Positions 17,639 to 26,721 are shown, counted from the stretch's first letter. The stretch is 64,000 nt of DNA from Allobosea sp. CS1GBMeth4 (GCF_900185715.1 NZ_FYAS01000009.1:96529-160528); one strand, 5' to 3'. A program made the numbers and translations. The notes: generated by a model from the sequence alone, not told the origin.

Positions 17639-18337
17639 ATGGCCGCACGCATCCTGATCGTCGAGGACGAGGAGCCGCTGACCCTGCTGCTGCGCTACAA
17701 TCTCGAGGCGGAAGGCTTCGAGGTCGACAGCGTGGCGCGCGGCGACGACGCCGAACTGCATCTGCGCGACCACACGCCCGATCTCGTCCTGCTCGACTGG
17801 ATGCTGCCCGGCCTCTCCGGCATCGAGCTCTGCCGGCGCCTGCGGGCGCGCCGCGACACCGAGCGCGTGCCGATCATCATGCTGACCGCCCGCGGCGAGG
17901 AGACCGAGCGCGTGCGCGGCCTCGCCACCGGCGCCGACGACTACGTCGTCAAGCCGTTCTCGCTGCCCGAGCTGATCGCCCGTATCCAGGCGCTGCTGCG
18001 CCGGGCCAAGCCCGGCCATGTCGCCGGCCTGCTCTCGGCCGGCGATCTCGAGCTCGACCGCACGACGCGGCGCGTCCGCCGCGCCGGGGCCGAGCTGCAT
18101 CTCGGCCCGACCGAGTTCCGCCTGCTCGAATTCCTGATGCAGGCGCCAGGGCGGGTCTATTCGCGGGCGCAACTGCTCGATGCCGTCTGGGGCCGCGACG
18201 TCTACATCGACGAGCGTACCGTCGACGTCCATGTCGGGCGCCTGCGCAAGGCGATCACGCCCGCCAATGCCAAGGACCCGCTGCGTACGGTAAGGGGCGC
18301 CGGCTACGCCTTCGACGAGACCTTCGCCCGCAGCTGA
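17639..18337 (+). CDS. phoB: phosphate regulon response regulator PhoB
   Basis: A 232-aa OmpR-type regulator. The receiver domain (ILIVEDEEPL, phospho-acceptor Asp53 in LLDWMLPG, VKPFSLPEL) is followed by a winged helix with LGPTEFRLLEFLMQAPGRVYSR and VDVHVGRLRKAI. When phosphorylated by PhoR it binds Pho boxes such as the one before pstS. It closes the cluster; a long hairpin follows its stop. Confidence 0.97.
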   Translation: MAARILIVEDEEPLTLLLRYNLEAEGFEVDSVARGDDAELHLRDHTPDLVLLDWMLPGLSGIELCRRLRARRDTERVPIIMLTARGEETERVRGLATGADDYVVKPFSLPELIARIQALLRRAKPGHVAGLLSAGDLELDRTTRRVRRAGAELHLGPTEFRLLEFLMQAPGRVYSRAQLLDAVWGRDVYIDERTVDVHVGRLRKAITPANAKDPLRTVRGAGYAFDETFARS

Positions 18338-18346
18338 CGGCACGCG

Positions 18347-18401
18347 CCTCCGCCGTCTTTCCGGGCTCTTCGCTACGCGAAGCTCCGGAAAGACGCGGAG
18401 G
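18347..18401 (+). terminator. long hairpin after phoB
   Basis: CGTCTTTCCGG (18354-18364) pairs with CCGGAAAGACG (18385-18395), and the outer CCTCCGC/GCGGAGG continues the stem with one bulge. The loop itself contains CTTCGC/GCGAAG. No T-run follows. It probably ends or protects the phosphate operon transcript. Confidence 0.6.
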
Positions 18402-18425
18402 TTGAGCGTCGGCGCGGCGCGGCGA

Positions 18426-18536
18426 TCATCGCCGGCGCACCACGAGGCAGAGCACGGCGCCGGCAAGGTCATAGCGGTCCGGCGGGACCTGCTCGACCAG
18501 CGCCATCCAGCGCGCCACGATCGCGGAGGTCGTCAT
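18426..18536 (-). CDS. possible 36-aa small protein downstream of gcrA
   Basis: An ATG frame of 36 codons beginning MTTSAIVARWMALVEQ and ending in CLVVRRR, with GGTGGAGG just before the start. It has a short hydrophobic stretch (LAGAVLCLVV) near the end. It lies after the gcrA terminator on the same strand. No family is recognised, and a chance frame in GC-rich DNA cannot be excluded. Confidence 0.35.
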   Translation of the reverse strand: MTTSAIVARWMALVEQVPPDRYDLAGAVLCLVVRRR

Positions 18537-18560
18537 GCGCCTCCACCTGTTCCATCCATG

Positions 18561-18587
18561 AAAAAAGCCGGCCTTTCGGCCGGCTTT
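18561..18587 (-). terminator. Rho-independent terminator of gcrA
   Basis: On the minus strand a nine-base stem AAGCCGGCC/GGCCGGCTT with a GAAA loop is followed by T6 (read from 18587 down to 18561). It sits 28 bases after the gcrA stop. Confidence 0.85.
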
Positions 18588-18614
18588 CGTGTCCGTGGCG
18601 GTCGGCTTGACCGC

Positions 18615-19166
18615 TCAGGCGCGTACCGCCCTCCGGTCGCGCCGCCGGTCGGCTGCCGGCTGGTAGGCGATGCGGGCGTGATAGGCGCAATAGGGCAGGC
18701 CGGTGGCGCTGCGGCCGCCGCAGAAGCGGAATTCCGGCGAGGTCGGGTCGCCCATCGGCCAGCGGCACATGTATTCGCGCAGCTCCATGATCGTGACCCG
18801 CTCGGAGAAGGGCACGACCACGTCCTCGGCCGGTGCGGGCTCGCGTGCGACCTGCGCCTCGGCTTCGATCTCGGGAGCGAATTGCGGCGCCAGCGCGGTG
18901 TTGCCGCGCGTCAGCCCGGCGCCGCCATTGCTGTGATGGCCGGCCGGGTGGCTCGGCGGGCGGGCGGCCGGCTTGCGCGGGCGCGGCGCTGCCGAGCCCG
19001 GGCTCTTGGCCCGGCCCGACAGGCCGAGACGATGGACCTTCCCGATGACGGCGTTGCGCGTGACATTGCCGAGCTCCGCCGCGATCTGGCTGGCGCTCAG
19101 CCCGTCGTTCCAGAGCTTCTTCAGCAGTTCGACGCGTTCGTCGGTCCAGGCTCCGGCTTCGGTCAT
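18615..19166 (-). CDS. gcrA: cell cycle regulator GcrA
   Basis: A 183-aa GcrA-family protein. The N-terminal DNA-binding helix-turn-helix reads WTDERVELLKKLWNDGLSAS through VTRNAVIGKVHRLGLSGR. A Pro/Ala-rich linker follows, then the C-terminal sigma-70-interacting domain with C-x-W-P-x-G-DP and FCGGRSATGLPYCAYHARIAYQP. GcrA works with sigma-70 at promoters carrying CcrM-methylated GANTC. ATG 19166 fits the family N-terminus; a GTG nine bases upstream is an alternative. The divergent spacer has six GANTC sites. Confidence 0.95.
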   Translation of the reverse strand: MTEAGAWTDERVELLKKLWNDGLSASQIAAELGNVTRNAVIGKVHRLGLSGRAKSPGSAAPRPRKPAARPPSHPAGHHSNGGAGLTRGNTALAPQFAPEIEAEAQVAREPAPAEDVVVPFSERVTIMELREYMCRWPMGDPTSPEFRFCGGRSATGLPYCAYHARIAYQPAADRRRDRRAVRA

Positions 19167-19512
19167 GGAGTGCACCTGTCTTCGTCATGCCTCGCCGGCG
19201 TGCCGGCGGGGCATAGGGAGAGATCATGGCGGAATCCGATACCGGCAGCGTCCGTGGTTAAACGGAAGCCGTTACGCCCGGGACTGACGATACTGGAGAC
19301 GCCGCACGAGATGTCGTATCTGACGAAAAGGACCATACAAGATGGCCTGACTCCGCCACAAGAGTCGGCGAATCGTAATCCGGCTTTTCCCCAGCCAATC
19401 GCCGCAGACGGCGCGCCGGTGAGTCTATTCGGCAACGCTGCCGGAAGGTCATCGCCGTCGCTGCGCGACCGGCCTCGTCGTCCGGAAGAGCCGCGTCGGC
19501 AGCCGGGCGCAA

Positions 19513-19541
19513 TTGACAGGGGCGGGCCGGTTTTGCATAGT
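19513..19541 (+). promoter_or_regulatory. sigma-70-type promoter upstream of argD
   Basis: TTGACA (19513-19518), 17 bases, then CATAGT (19536-19541). The -35 is perfect. Transcription would begin near 19548, directly before a hairpin at 19553-19570. Confidence 0.5.
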
Positions 19542-19552
19542 TGCCGGGTGCA

Positions 19553-19582
19553 GCCGCCCCAAGGGGCGGCGCTTATGTTTTT
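19553..19582 (+). terminator. terminator-like hairpin just after the argD promoter
   Basis: GCCGCCCC (19553-19560), AA, GGGGCGGC (19563-19570), then GCTTATGTTTTT. The stem is strong and T5 ends 12 bases after it. Lying only about five bases after the predicted start of transcription, it may be an attenuator, or the promoter call may be wrong. Confidence 0.4.
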
Positions 19583-19763
19583 AAGCGATCGGGATTTTCC
19601 ATCGATGCGGCTTGACGCGCGACGAGACGGCGGGAACGGCCAGCGACGATAATGTCGCCGGCGGGTCGCATCATGCCGGCACTGTGCCGCCGACGCCCCG
19701 CATTTCCGTTCCCGATCTGAGGTTCCGCGCTTCCTCCCTGTCTCGCCGCAAGGATTCCGCTCG

Positions 19764-20975
19764 ATGAGCACCCTTCCCGCTTCTTCCGTTCTCCTGCCGA
19801 CCTATGCGAGGGCGCCCGTCGCCTTCGAGCGTGGCGAGGGGCCGTGGGCGATCGCCGCCGACGGCCAGCGCTATCTCGATTTCGGCGCCGGCATCGCCGT
19901 CAACGCGCTCGGCCACGCCCATCCGCATCTGGTCGAGGCGCTGACTGCCCAGGCGCAGCGCATCTGGCACACCTCGAACCTCTACACGATGCCGGAGGGC
20001 GAGCGGCTCGCGCGCCGGCTCTGCGAGGCGACCTTCGCGAGCCGCGTCTTCTTCACCAATTCGGGCGCCGAGGCGAACGAGTGCGCGATCAAGATGGCGC
20101 GCAAGTACCATGCCGCGAAGGGCCATCCCGAGCGCTACCGGATCGTCACCTTCGAAGGCGCCTTCCATGGCCGCACGCTCGCGACCATCGCCGCCGGCGG
20201 CCAGCAGAAATACATCGAGGGCTTCGGCCCGAAGGTCGAGGGCTTCGATCAGGTGCCGTTCGACGACGAGGCGGCGCTGACGGCCGCGATCGGCCCGGAG
20301 ACCGCGGCGCTGATGATCGAGCCGATCCAGGGCGAGGGCGGCCTGCGCGCCGTGCCGGTGCGCGTCCTCAAGCGCCTGCGCGAGCTCTGCGACGAGCACG
20401 GCCTGCTCCTGATCTTCGACGAGATCCAGACCGGCGTCGGCCGTACCGGCAAGTTCTTCGCCTATGAGCATTCCGGCGTCGCCCCCGACATCATGTCGAT
20501 CGCCAAGGGCATCGGCGGCGGCTTCCCGATGGGCGCCTGCCTCGCCACCGAGGAGGCGGCCGCCGGCATGACGCTCGGCACGCACGGCACCACCTTCGGC
20601 GGCAACCCGCTCGCCATGGCGGTCGGCAACGCCGTGCTCGATGTCGTGCTGGCGCCGGGCTTCCTCGAGCATGTCCAGAAGACGGCGCTGCGCCTGCGCC
20701 AGTCGCTCGCCCAGCTCAAGGATCAGCATCCGCAGGTGATCGAGGAGATCCGCGGCGAGGGGCTGATGCTCGGCCTCAAGCTGAAGACGCCGAACACCGA
20801 TTTCGTCGCCCAGGCCCGGGCCGCCGGCCTGCTGGTGGTCGCGGCCGGCGACAATGTCGTTCGCCTGCTGCCGCCGCTGATCATCGGCGAGGGCGAGGTG
20901 GCCGAAGCGGTGGCCCGGCTCGACAAGGCTGCGGGGGCGGTCGAGGCAGCGCTCGCCCGGCCGGCGGCGGAGTGA
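19764..20975 (+). CDS. argD: acetylornithine aminotransferase
   Basis: A 403-aa class III PLP aminotransferase that forms N-acetylornithine in arginine synthesis. The PLP lysine lies in [17 protein letters not shown]; other conserved blocks are [32 protein letters not shown] and [14 protein letters not shown]. ArgD and GABA aminotransferases are similar, but the overlap with argF settles the role. ATG 19764 follows an AAGGATT ribosome site. Confidence 0.95.
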   Translation: MSTLPASSVLLPTYARAPVAFERGEGPWAIAADGQRYLDFGAGIAVNALGHAHPHLVEALTAQAQRIWHTSNLYTMPEGERLARRLCEATFASRVFFTNSGAEANECAIKMARKYHAAKGHPERYRIVTFEGAFHGRTLATIAAGGQQKYIEGFGPKVEGFDQVPFDDEAALTAAIGPETAALMIEPIQGEGGLRAVPVRVLKRLRELCDEHGLLLIFDEIQTGVGRTGKFFAYEHSGVAPDIMSIAKGIGGGFPMGACLATEEAAAGMTLGTHGTTFGGNPLAMAVGNAVLDVVLAPGFLEHVQKTALRLRQSLAQLKDQHPQVIEEIRGEGLMLGLKLKTPNTDFVAQARAAGLLVVAAGDNVVRLLPPLIIGEGEVAEAVARLDKAAGAVEAALARPAAE

Positions 20976-20980
20976 AGACG

Positions 20981-21907
20981 ATGACTGCGACGCGTCACTT
21001 TCTCGATCTCTCGGATTTCTCCGCCGGAGAGCTCCGCGCCATCCTCAAGGCCGGCGAGGACATCAAGGCGCGCCGGCGCACGCCCGCGGCCGCCGGCGAC
21101 CGCCTGCTCGAGGGCAAGGTCGTCGCCATGATCTTCGAGCAGCCCTCGCTCCGGACCCGCGTCTCCTTCGACGTCGGCATCCGCGAGCTCGGCGGCTCGC
21201 CGATGATGGTCACCGGGCAGGAGATCGAGCTCGGCGAGCGCGAGACCATCGCCGACACGGCGCGCGTGCTCTCGCGCTATGTCGATGCGATCATGATCCG
21301 CATGCTCGATCACGACGCCGTGGTCGAGATGGCGAAATACGCCACGGTTCCGGTGATCAACGGCCTCACCAAGCGCCAGCATCCCTGCCAGGTCATGGCC
21401 GACGTCATGACCTTCGAGGAGCGCAAGGGCCCGATCAAGGGCAAGCGCATCGCCTGGACCGGCGACACCAACAACGTCCTGACCTCCTGGGTCCACGCCG
21501 CCGGCCGGCTCGATTTCGAGCTCGCCATCGCGACGCCGGAGGAGCTCGCGCCTCCGCCGGCCCTGCTCGACTGGGCCCGCAAGCAGGGCGCCCGGCTGCA
21601 GCTGACGACCCGCCCCGAGGCCGCCGTCGAGGGCGCCGACTGCGTCATCACCGATTGCTGGGTCTCGATGGGCGACGAGGAAGGCACGCGCCACAATCTG
21701 CTGCGGCCCTATCAGGTCGACGAGCGCCTGCTCGGCCGCGCCGGGACGGACGCGATCTTCATGCACTGCCTGCCGGCGACGCGCGGCGAGGAAGTGACCG
21801 ACGAGGTCATGGACGGCCCGCAATCGGCGGTCTTCGACGAAGCCGAGAACCGGCTGCATGCCCAGAAGGGCATCCTGGCCTGGTGCTTCGGCGCGGTGGC
21901 GGCCTGA
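20981..21907 (+). CDS. argF: ornithine carbamoyltransferase
   Basis: A 308-aa OTCase that makes citrulline from ornithine and carbamoyl phosphate. The carbamoyl-phosphate loop reads [12 protein letters not shown], then [11 protein letters not shown] and the ornithine-binding FMHCLPA; Ser-Leu replaces the common Ser-Thr in the STRT motif, as in other OTCases. A GTG at 20972 overlapping the argD stop (GTGA) is a possible start; ATG 20981 gives the family N-terminus. It is in an operon with argD and hslO. Confidence 0.95.
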   Translation: MTATRHFLDLSDFSAGELRAILKAGEDIKARRRTPAAAGDRLLEGKVVAMIFEQPSLRTRVSFDVGIRELGGSPMMVTGQEIELGERETIADTARVLSRYVDAIMIRMLDHDAVVEMAKYATVPVINGLTKRQHPCQVMADVMTFEERKGPIKGKRIAWTGDTNNVLTSWVHAAGRLDFELAIATPEELAPPPALLDWARKQGARLQLTTRPEAAVEGADCVITDCWVSMGDEEGTRHNLLRPYQVDERLLGRAGTDAIFMHCLPATRGEEVTDEVMDGPQSAVFDEAENRLHAQKGILAWCFGAVAA

Positions 21908-22905
21908 TGGCCGGCGCCTCGCCGGCCGGCGCGCCCGACGACCGGGTCCTGCCTTTCACGGTCCCGGCACTGGACGTTCGCGGCCGGGTCGTCAGGCTCG
22001 GCCCCTCGCTCGACCGGATCCTGGAGCGGCATCACTATCCCGAGCCGGTCGCGCGCGTCCTCGCCGAGGCCGCGGCGCTGACCGTCATGCTCGGCAGCAC
22101 GCTCAAGGGCGAGGGCCGCTTCCAGCTCCAAACCAAGAGCGACGGCCCGGTGCCGATGCTGGTCGTCGATTTCGTCGCGCCCGACAATTACCGCGCCATG
22201 GCCCGCTACGACGCCGACCGGCTCGCGGCGGCGATGGACGACAATGCGCTCTCGACCGGCGAATTGCTCGGCAAGGGCCATCTCGCCATGACCGTCGACC
22301 AGGGCTCGGAGGCGACGCGCTATCAGGGCATCGTCGCCCTCGACGGCCAGGGGCTGGACGAGGCCGGCCATCAATATTTCCGCCAGTCCGAGCAGATTCC
22401 GAGCCGGATCCGTCTCGGCGTCGGCAGCGTCCTCACCGGCGCCGGCCTCGCCTGGCGCGCCGGCGGGGTGATCGTGCAGTTCATGCCGAACTCGCCCGAG
22501 CGCATGCGTGCCGCCGATCTCCATCCCGGCGACGCGCCGGAGGGCCATGAGATCCTCGCCGCCGGCGACGATGACGGCGTCAGCGACGACGCCTGGACGG
22601 AGGCGCGCTCGCTGGTCGAGACGATCGAGCATCACGAGCTGCTCGATCCGCTGCTGGAAAGCGAGCGCCTGCTCTACCGGCTCTTCCACGAGCGCGGCGC
22701 GCATGTCTTCGAGCCCGTCGCGGTGCACGAGGCCTGCCGCTGCTCGCGCGAGCGCGTGCTCGGCATGCTCAGAGGCTTCTCCGCCGATGACCGCCAGGCG
22801 ATGATCGCCGATGACGGCACGCTCGGGGTGACCTGCGAGTTCTGCTCGCGCCGCTACGACTTCGATCCGGCCGAGGTCGAGGCGGAGATCACGGCCGAAC
22901 AATAG
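21907..22905 (+). CDS. hslO: redox-regulated chaperone Hsp33
   Basis: A 332-aa Hsp33. This chaperone is activated when oxidation releases zinc from four C-terminal cysteines, visible here as CRCSRERV and VTCEFCSRRYDF. The N-terminal core has LAEAAALTVMLGSTLKGEGRFQLQ. Its ATG overlaps the argF stop by one base (TGATG), and the argF-hslO adjacency recurs in related bacteria. Two hairpins follow the stop. Confidence 0.95.
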   Translation: MAGASPAGAPDDRVLPFTVPALDVRGRVVRLGPSLDRILERHHYPEPVARVLAEAAALTVMLGSTLKGEGRFQLQTKSDGPVPMLVVDFVAPDNYRAMARYDADRLAAAMDDNALSTGELLGKGHLAMTVDQGSEATRYQGIVALDGQGLDEAGHQYFRQSEQIPSRIRLGVGSVLTGAGLAWRAGGVIVQFMPNSPERMRAADLHPGDAPEGHEILAAGDDDGVSDDAWTEARSLVETIEHHELLDPLLESERLLYRLFHERGAHVFEPVAVHEACRCSRERVLGMLRGFSADDRQAMIADDGTLGVTCEFCSRRYDFDPAEVEAEITAEQ

Positions 22906-22914
22906 GCGCGCGTC

Positions 22915-23013
22915 ATGCTCGGGCTCGACCCGAGCATCTCAGGCCGGAGGAGGCGCGGATTGGCGCGCTCTTGGCGGTAGATTCTCGGGTCTGCGCTGCG
23001 CTCCGCCGAGAAT
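22915..23013. terminator. two hairpins between convergent hslO and argE
   Basis: ATGCTCGGG (22915-22923), CTCGA, CCCGAGCAT (22929-22937): perfect nine-base arms. A second pair, ATTCTCGG (22981-22988) and CCGAGAAT (23006-23013), follows. Both lie between genes converging from either side and share the TCTCGG/CTCGGG core, so they are probably related elements that end transcription from both directions. Confidence 0.6.
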
Positions 23014-23019
23014 GACGCT

Positions 23020-24198
23020 CTACCCTACCCGGCATTCCTCCATCAGGCGCCGCATGAACGCCTCGCCGGCGGCGAACTGCTCCAGCGTGATGAATTCGTC
23101 GGGCTGGTGCGCCTGATCGATCGAGCCGGGGCCGCAGACGATGGTCGGCAGGCCCGCGCGCTGGAAATGCCCGGCCTCGGTGGCGTAGGCGACGGCGATG
23201 GTGCGGTTGCGTCCGGCGAGCCGCATCGCCAGCCGCTCGGCCTCCGAGCCCGGGTCCGGGGCGAGGCCGGGCACGTCCGAGCTCATCACCGTCTCGATCG
23301 CGGCCGAGGGCGCGGTCCTGCGCATCCGCGCCAGCACCTCCTGCGACAGCGCGGCGAAGCGGGCCGGCACCTCCTCGGGGTCGGAGCCCGGCAGGGTGCG
23401 CACCTCCCAGGCCAGATCGCAGCGATCGGCCAGGATGTTGCGGGCGATGCCGCCATGGAACTTGCCGATATGGACGGTGTCGTAGGGCGGGTCGAACCGG
23501 CCGCTCGCGTCGATGCGGCCCTCGCGCTCGTCGGCCATGGCGACGAGGCCGGCGGCGAGCCGGGTGCCGGCATGGACCGCGCTCGCGCCGAGATGCGGCT
23601 TCGAGGAATGCGCGGCGAAACCGGTGACCGTGGTGAAGAAGGTGCGGATGCCCTTGTGCGCGTCGGCGAGCTCGAGCGAGGTCGGCTCGCCGACGATCAC
23701 GGCGCGCGGCTTCGGCAGGCTCCTGCCCATGGCGGCGATGCCGTCGACGACGCCGAGGCAGGTCACCTCCTCGTCATAGGAGAAGAACAGGTGGATCGGC
23801 GTGCTGAGCTTGGCCGCCAGGAAATCCGGCACCAGCGCCAGGGCCAGCGCGACGAAGCCCTTCATATCGACGGATCCGCGGCCATAGGCCCGGCCGTCCT
23901 CGATATGGAGCGTGAACGGATCGCGGGACCAGGCCTGGCCCTCCACCGGCACGACGTCGGTATGGCCGGAGAGCACGATGCCGCCCTTGCCCTGCGGGCC
24001 GATCGTGGCAAAGAGCGCCGCCTTGTCGCCGCTCGCATTGGGGAAGCGCACCGAGGGCACGCCCCAGCCTGCGAGGTAATCCTCGACGAAGGCGATCAGC
24101 TCGAGATTGGATTTGTGGCTCACCGTGTCGAAGGCGACGAGGCGGGCGAGCATGTCGAGCGGCTGGTAGCGCTGCCCGGTCGGTGTTGCGGTAGTCAA
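23020..24198 (-). CDS. argE: acetylornithine deacetylase
   Basis: A 392-aa M20 zinc metallopeptidase that releases ornithine from N-acetylornithine. Metal-site motifs are SGHTDVVPVEG, GRGSVDMKGFVA, FSYDEEVTCLG and a C-terminal GPGSIDQAHQPDEFI. TTG at 24198-24196 is the likely start: it shares two bases with the apaG stop (TTGA) and follows AAGAAGGTC. The first ATG (MLARLVAF) would remove 15 residues. It is translationally coupled to apaG. Confidence 0.92.
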   Translation of the reverse strand: MTTATPTGQRYQPLDMLARLVAFDTVSHKSNLELIAFVEDYLAGWGVPSVRFPNASGDKAALFATIGPQGKGGIVLSGHTDVVPVEGQAWSRDPFTLHIEDGRAYGRGSVDMKGFVALALALVPDFLAAKLSTPIHLFFSYDEEVTCLGVVDGIAAMGRSLPKPRAVIVGEPTSLELADAHKGIRTFFTTVTGFAAHSSKPHLGASAVHAGTRLAAGLVAMADEREGRIDASGRFDPPYDTVHIGKFHGGIARNILADRCDLAWEVRTLPGSDPEEVPARFAALSQEVLARMRRTAPSAAIETVMSSDVPGLAPDPGSEAERLAMRLAGRNRTIAVAYATEAGHFQRAGLPTIVCGPGSIDQAHQPDEFITLEQFAAGEAFMRRLMEECRVG

Positions 24199-24587
24199 TG
24201 CAGGACCTTCTTCACATAGGGCGAATCGAGCGGAAAGAGCGGCACCTCGACATCGAAGATCGTGCCGTCCTCGCCGAGCATGGCGTAGAAGCCGCGCATG
24301 CTGCCGTCTGGCGTCATCAGCGGGCAGCCGGAAGTGTAGCTGAAGCGCTCGCCCGGCTGCAGCACCGGCTGCTGGCCGATGACGCCGTCGCCGCGGACCT
24401 CGTGCACCTCGCCGCGGCCGTCGGTGATCACCCAATGGCGCGTCATCAGCTGCACGGTGCGCTGCGAGCGATTCTCGATCTCGATCGTGTAGGCCCAGAA
24501 ATAGCGGCCCTGATCGGGCGTGGATTCGCTGTCCATGAACTTGGGCGAGGCGGTGACGCGCACGCCGTGCGTTTCGGCCTGGTACAT
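24195..24587 (-). CDS. apaG: ApaG-domain protein
   Basis: A 130-aa beta-sandwich ApaG/FBXO3-domain protein. It has YFWAYTIEIENRSQRTVQLM, HWVITDG and SGCPLMTPDGSMRGFYAM, all conserved. Often called a Co/Mg efflux protein on genetic grounds only; the biochemical role is unsettled. The start at ATG 24587 matches the family length; the open frame goes back another nine codons. The argE start overlaps its stop. Confidence 0.93.
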   Translation of the reverse strand: MYQAETHGVRVTASPKFMDSESTPDQGRYFWAYTIEIENRSQRTVQLMTRHWVITDGRGEVHEVRGDGVIGQQPVLQPGERFSYTSGCPLMTPDGSMRGFYAMLGEDGTIFDVEVPLFPLDSPYVKKVLH

Positions 24588-24838
24588 GTTCGCGGCTCCG
24601 TGCCGCCTCCGCATGGCTCGCGCCGGTGCGGCGGGACGGCCTTGTTAGAGCGTGCTCCGGCGCAGCGTCAATGCCGGCCGTGGCTCGCCCGCTCGCCGGC
24701 GGGAACGCGGGCAGGCATGTGGACAACGCGACGCCGGACTCGCCAGCCGCGTCCCGGCGCGGCAAGAAGGACGATCAATCTCGCGGCGGCCCGGAGGCCG
24801 GCTTTGCGCCGCATTGCTGAAGGTGGTCTGATAGCGCC

Positions 24839-26005
24839 ATGGCGACATCGCCCGACATGCTGGCCGAGATCGCGGACGCGCCGGCCCCGCTCGCCGGCCC
24901 CTCCGGCGTTCTGCCGCGCCAGGACATCCGCGAGCTCGTCCATCGCGGCATGGTCCGCTCGACCTCGGGCGCCTTCGCCGAGAGCCAGTACCAGCCGGCG
25001 AGCCTCGACCTGCGGCTCGGCCACAAGGCCTATCGCGTGCGCGCCAGCTTCCTGCCCGGGCCGCACAAGAGCGTGGCCCAGATGCTCGCCGAATTGACCC
25101 AGGACGAGGTCTCGCTCGAGGAGGGCGCGATCCTCGAGAAGAACTGCGTCTATGTCGTCGAGCTGATGGAATCCCTGCATGAATTGCCGGCGACCATCTC
25201 CGCCTTCGCCAATCCGAAGAGCTCGACCGGGCGGCTCGACGTCTTCACCCGCCTGATCGCCGACCATAGCGAGGCCTTCGACAGCGTCGCCGGCGGCTAT
25301 TCCGGCAAGCTCTACGCCGAGATCTCGCCGTCGAGCTTCTCGATCAAGGTCCGCAAGGGCAGCCGCCTCAACCAGCTGCGCTTTCGCCGCCGCGGATCCG
25401 GGCAGGAGGAGGCCGAGGGCTTTCGCGTCTCCGATCGCGAATTGCGCGAGGTTCATCGTCGCACGCCGCTTGTCGACGGTCCCGCGACGATCCGCAACGG
25501 CCTGATCTTCAGCATCCATCTCGGCGACGCCGAGGGAGAGATCATCGGCTATCAGGCGCAGCGCTTCACCGACGTGATCGATGTCGACCGGATCGGCGCC
25601 TATGAGATCGACGATTTCTGGACGCCGATCCCGGCCCGGCGCAAGCGGCTCATCCTCGATCCGCACCAGTTCTACATCCTCGTCTCGAAGGAGCGGATTC
25701 ACATCCCGCCTGGGTTCGCCGCCGAGATGGCGCCGATCGACCCGGCCATGGGCGAGTTCCGCGTGCATTATGCCGGCTTTTTCGATCCGGGCTTCGGCGT
25801 CGGAACCGGCGGCGTGCCCGGCAGCCGTGGCGTGCTCGAGGTCAGGAGCCACGAGGTTCCCTTCCTGCTCGAGGATGGACAGGTCGTCGGGCGCCTCGCT
25901 TTCGAACGCATGGCCGCCGAGCCCGACGCTCTCTACGGCGCGATCGGCACATCGAACTATCAGGGCCAGGCGCTGAAGCTCTCCAAGCATTTCCGCTCGC
26001 CCTGA
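24839..26005 (+). CDS. dcd: 2'-deoxycytidine 5'-triphosphate deaminase, long tandem form
   Basis: A 388-aa protein that converts dCTP to dUTP. It is twice the usual ~190-aa Dcd length because two dUTPase-like halves are joined, a form common in alphaproteobacteria. The first half has NPKSSTGRLDVFTRLIAD and YSGKLYAEISP; the second has GEFRVHYAGFFDPGFG and a degenerate copy. Activity is expected from the first half. ATG 24839. Its 5' gap (24588-24838) shows nothing else. Confidence 0.9.
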   Translation: MATSPDMLAEIADAPAPLAGPSGVLPRQDIRELVHRGMVRSTSGAFAESQYQPASLDLRLGHKAYRVRASFLPGPHKSVAQMLAELTQDEVSLEEGAILEKNCVYVVELMESLHELPATISAFANPKSSTGRLDVFTRLIADHSEAFDSVAGGYSGKLYAEISPSSFSIKVRKGSRLNQLRFRRRGSGQEEAEGFRVSDRELREVHRRTPLVDGPATIRNGLIFSIHLGDAEGEIIGYQAQRFTDVIDVDRIGAYEIDDFWTPIPARRKRLILDPHQFYILVSKERIHIPPGFAAEMAPIDPAMGEFRVHYAGFFDPGFGVGTGGVPGSRGVLEVRSHEVPFLLEDGQVVGRLAFERMAAEPDALYGAIGTSNYQGQALKLSKHFRSP

Positions 26006-26298
26006 GCGGCCAGCCGGGTGGCCTACCGGCCCGGCATGATCGGATCGGGCTCCGTGCCAGGCGCGGCCGGATCAACCTCCCATTAGCCGAAAATGGCGTC
26101 CGCGGTCCCGAAAGCCTGCCGGTACGGCAAGGTTCGGGGCGACAAGATGGCGATTCCGTGTCAGATGGCAGCAAGCGCGGAGGACGGCGCCGGCCTCTGG
26201 CCTGCGGCGGGTTCATGCTTGTGTCACCGGCGGAAGGCAGTCGACCGCCTTCCGCTCACTGGCTTTCGTGGCCAACGTCTACAGGGAAAGGATTTTTC

Positions 26299-26595
26299 AT
26301 GCGCGCCCTCATCATCGCCGGTGTCCTCGCCGCCGCTCTCGGCGGCTGCCAGACCGTCGAGCAATCGGCCGCGGAAGCCGACACCGTCTGCATCGATGCC
26401 GGCCACAAGCCCGGCACCCGCGCCTTCGAGCGCTGCCGCAGCGAGGTCTTCCAGAGCTTCCGCCGCTCGAATGCCCAAGCGAGCAACGCGGTCGCCGCCG
26501 GCGTCGTCGCCGGCGCGGTCGGCGGCGCCGTCATCGCGGCGTCCTCGCGCCGCCATTACGGCTACTATGGCTGCGGCTATTACGGCTGCTGGTAA
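26299..26595 (+). CDS. small lipoprotein
   Basis: A 98-aa protein with a lipobox (LAAALGGC, Cys17) after a short signal. It then carries two cysteines, an alanine/glycine hydrophobic stretch (AAGVVAGAVGGAVIAASS) resembling a glycine-zipper, and a Tyr/Gly/Cys-rich tail. GGGAAAGG precedes ATG 26299. It is one of many small outer-membrane-type lipoproteins, and no specific role is indicated. The 293-base upstream gap contains a GGAAGGC/GCCTTCC hairpin near 26230-26253. Confidence 0.75.
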   Translation: MRALIIAGVLAAALGGCQTVEQSAAEADTVCIDAGHKPGTRAFERCRSEVFQSFRRSNAQASNAVAAGVVAGAVGGAVIAASSRRHYGYYGCGYYGCW

Positions 26596-26721
26596 GGCAT
26601 CCAGCTTCCGAACGGAGCTGCGCCGGACGACAGGGGTCCGGCGCGGTTCCGCCGCCCAGGCGGAAATCTCTGCATGACCGGCTTGCCGCCGGCCGCTCCG
26701 CCCGGCTATACGGGCAGGAGC

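Larger units (their letters stand above)
19167..19763. promoter_or_regulatory. gcrA-argD divergent spacer with GANTC cluster
   Basis: A 597-base region without a convincing gene. GANTC sites, the CcrM methylation target, lie at 19232, 19349, 19362, 19370, 19421 and 19753; four fall within 77 bases. The local base composition is less GC-rich than the flanking genes. An open frame from 19311 exists, but its codons are atypical (aaa, ata, aat, cta). GcrA acts at methylated GANTC promoters, so cell-cycle control of gcrA or argD is plausible but inferred. Confidence 0.55.

Noticed and set aside
19311..19652. Plus-strand frame in the gcrA-argD gap
   Set aside because: Codon use is unlike real genes here, no ribosome site, and the region contains the GANTC cluster and promoter.
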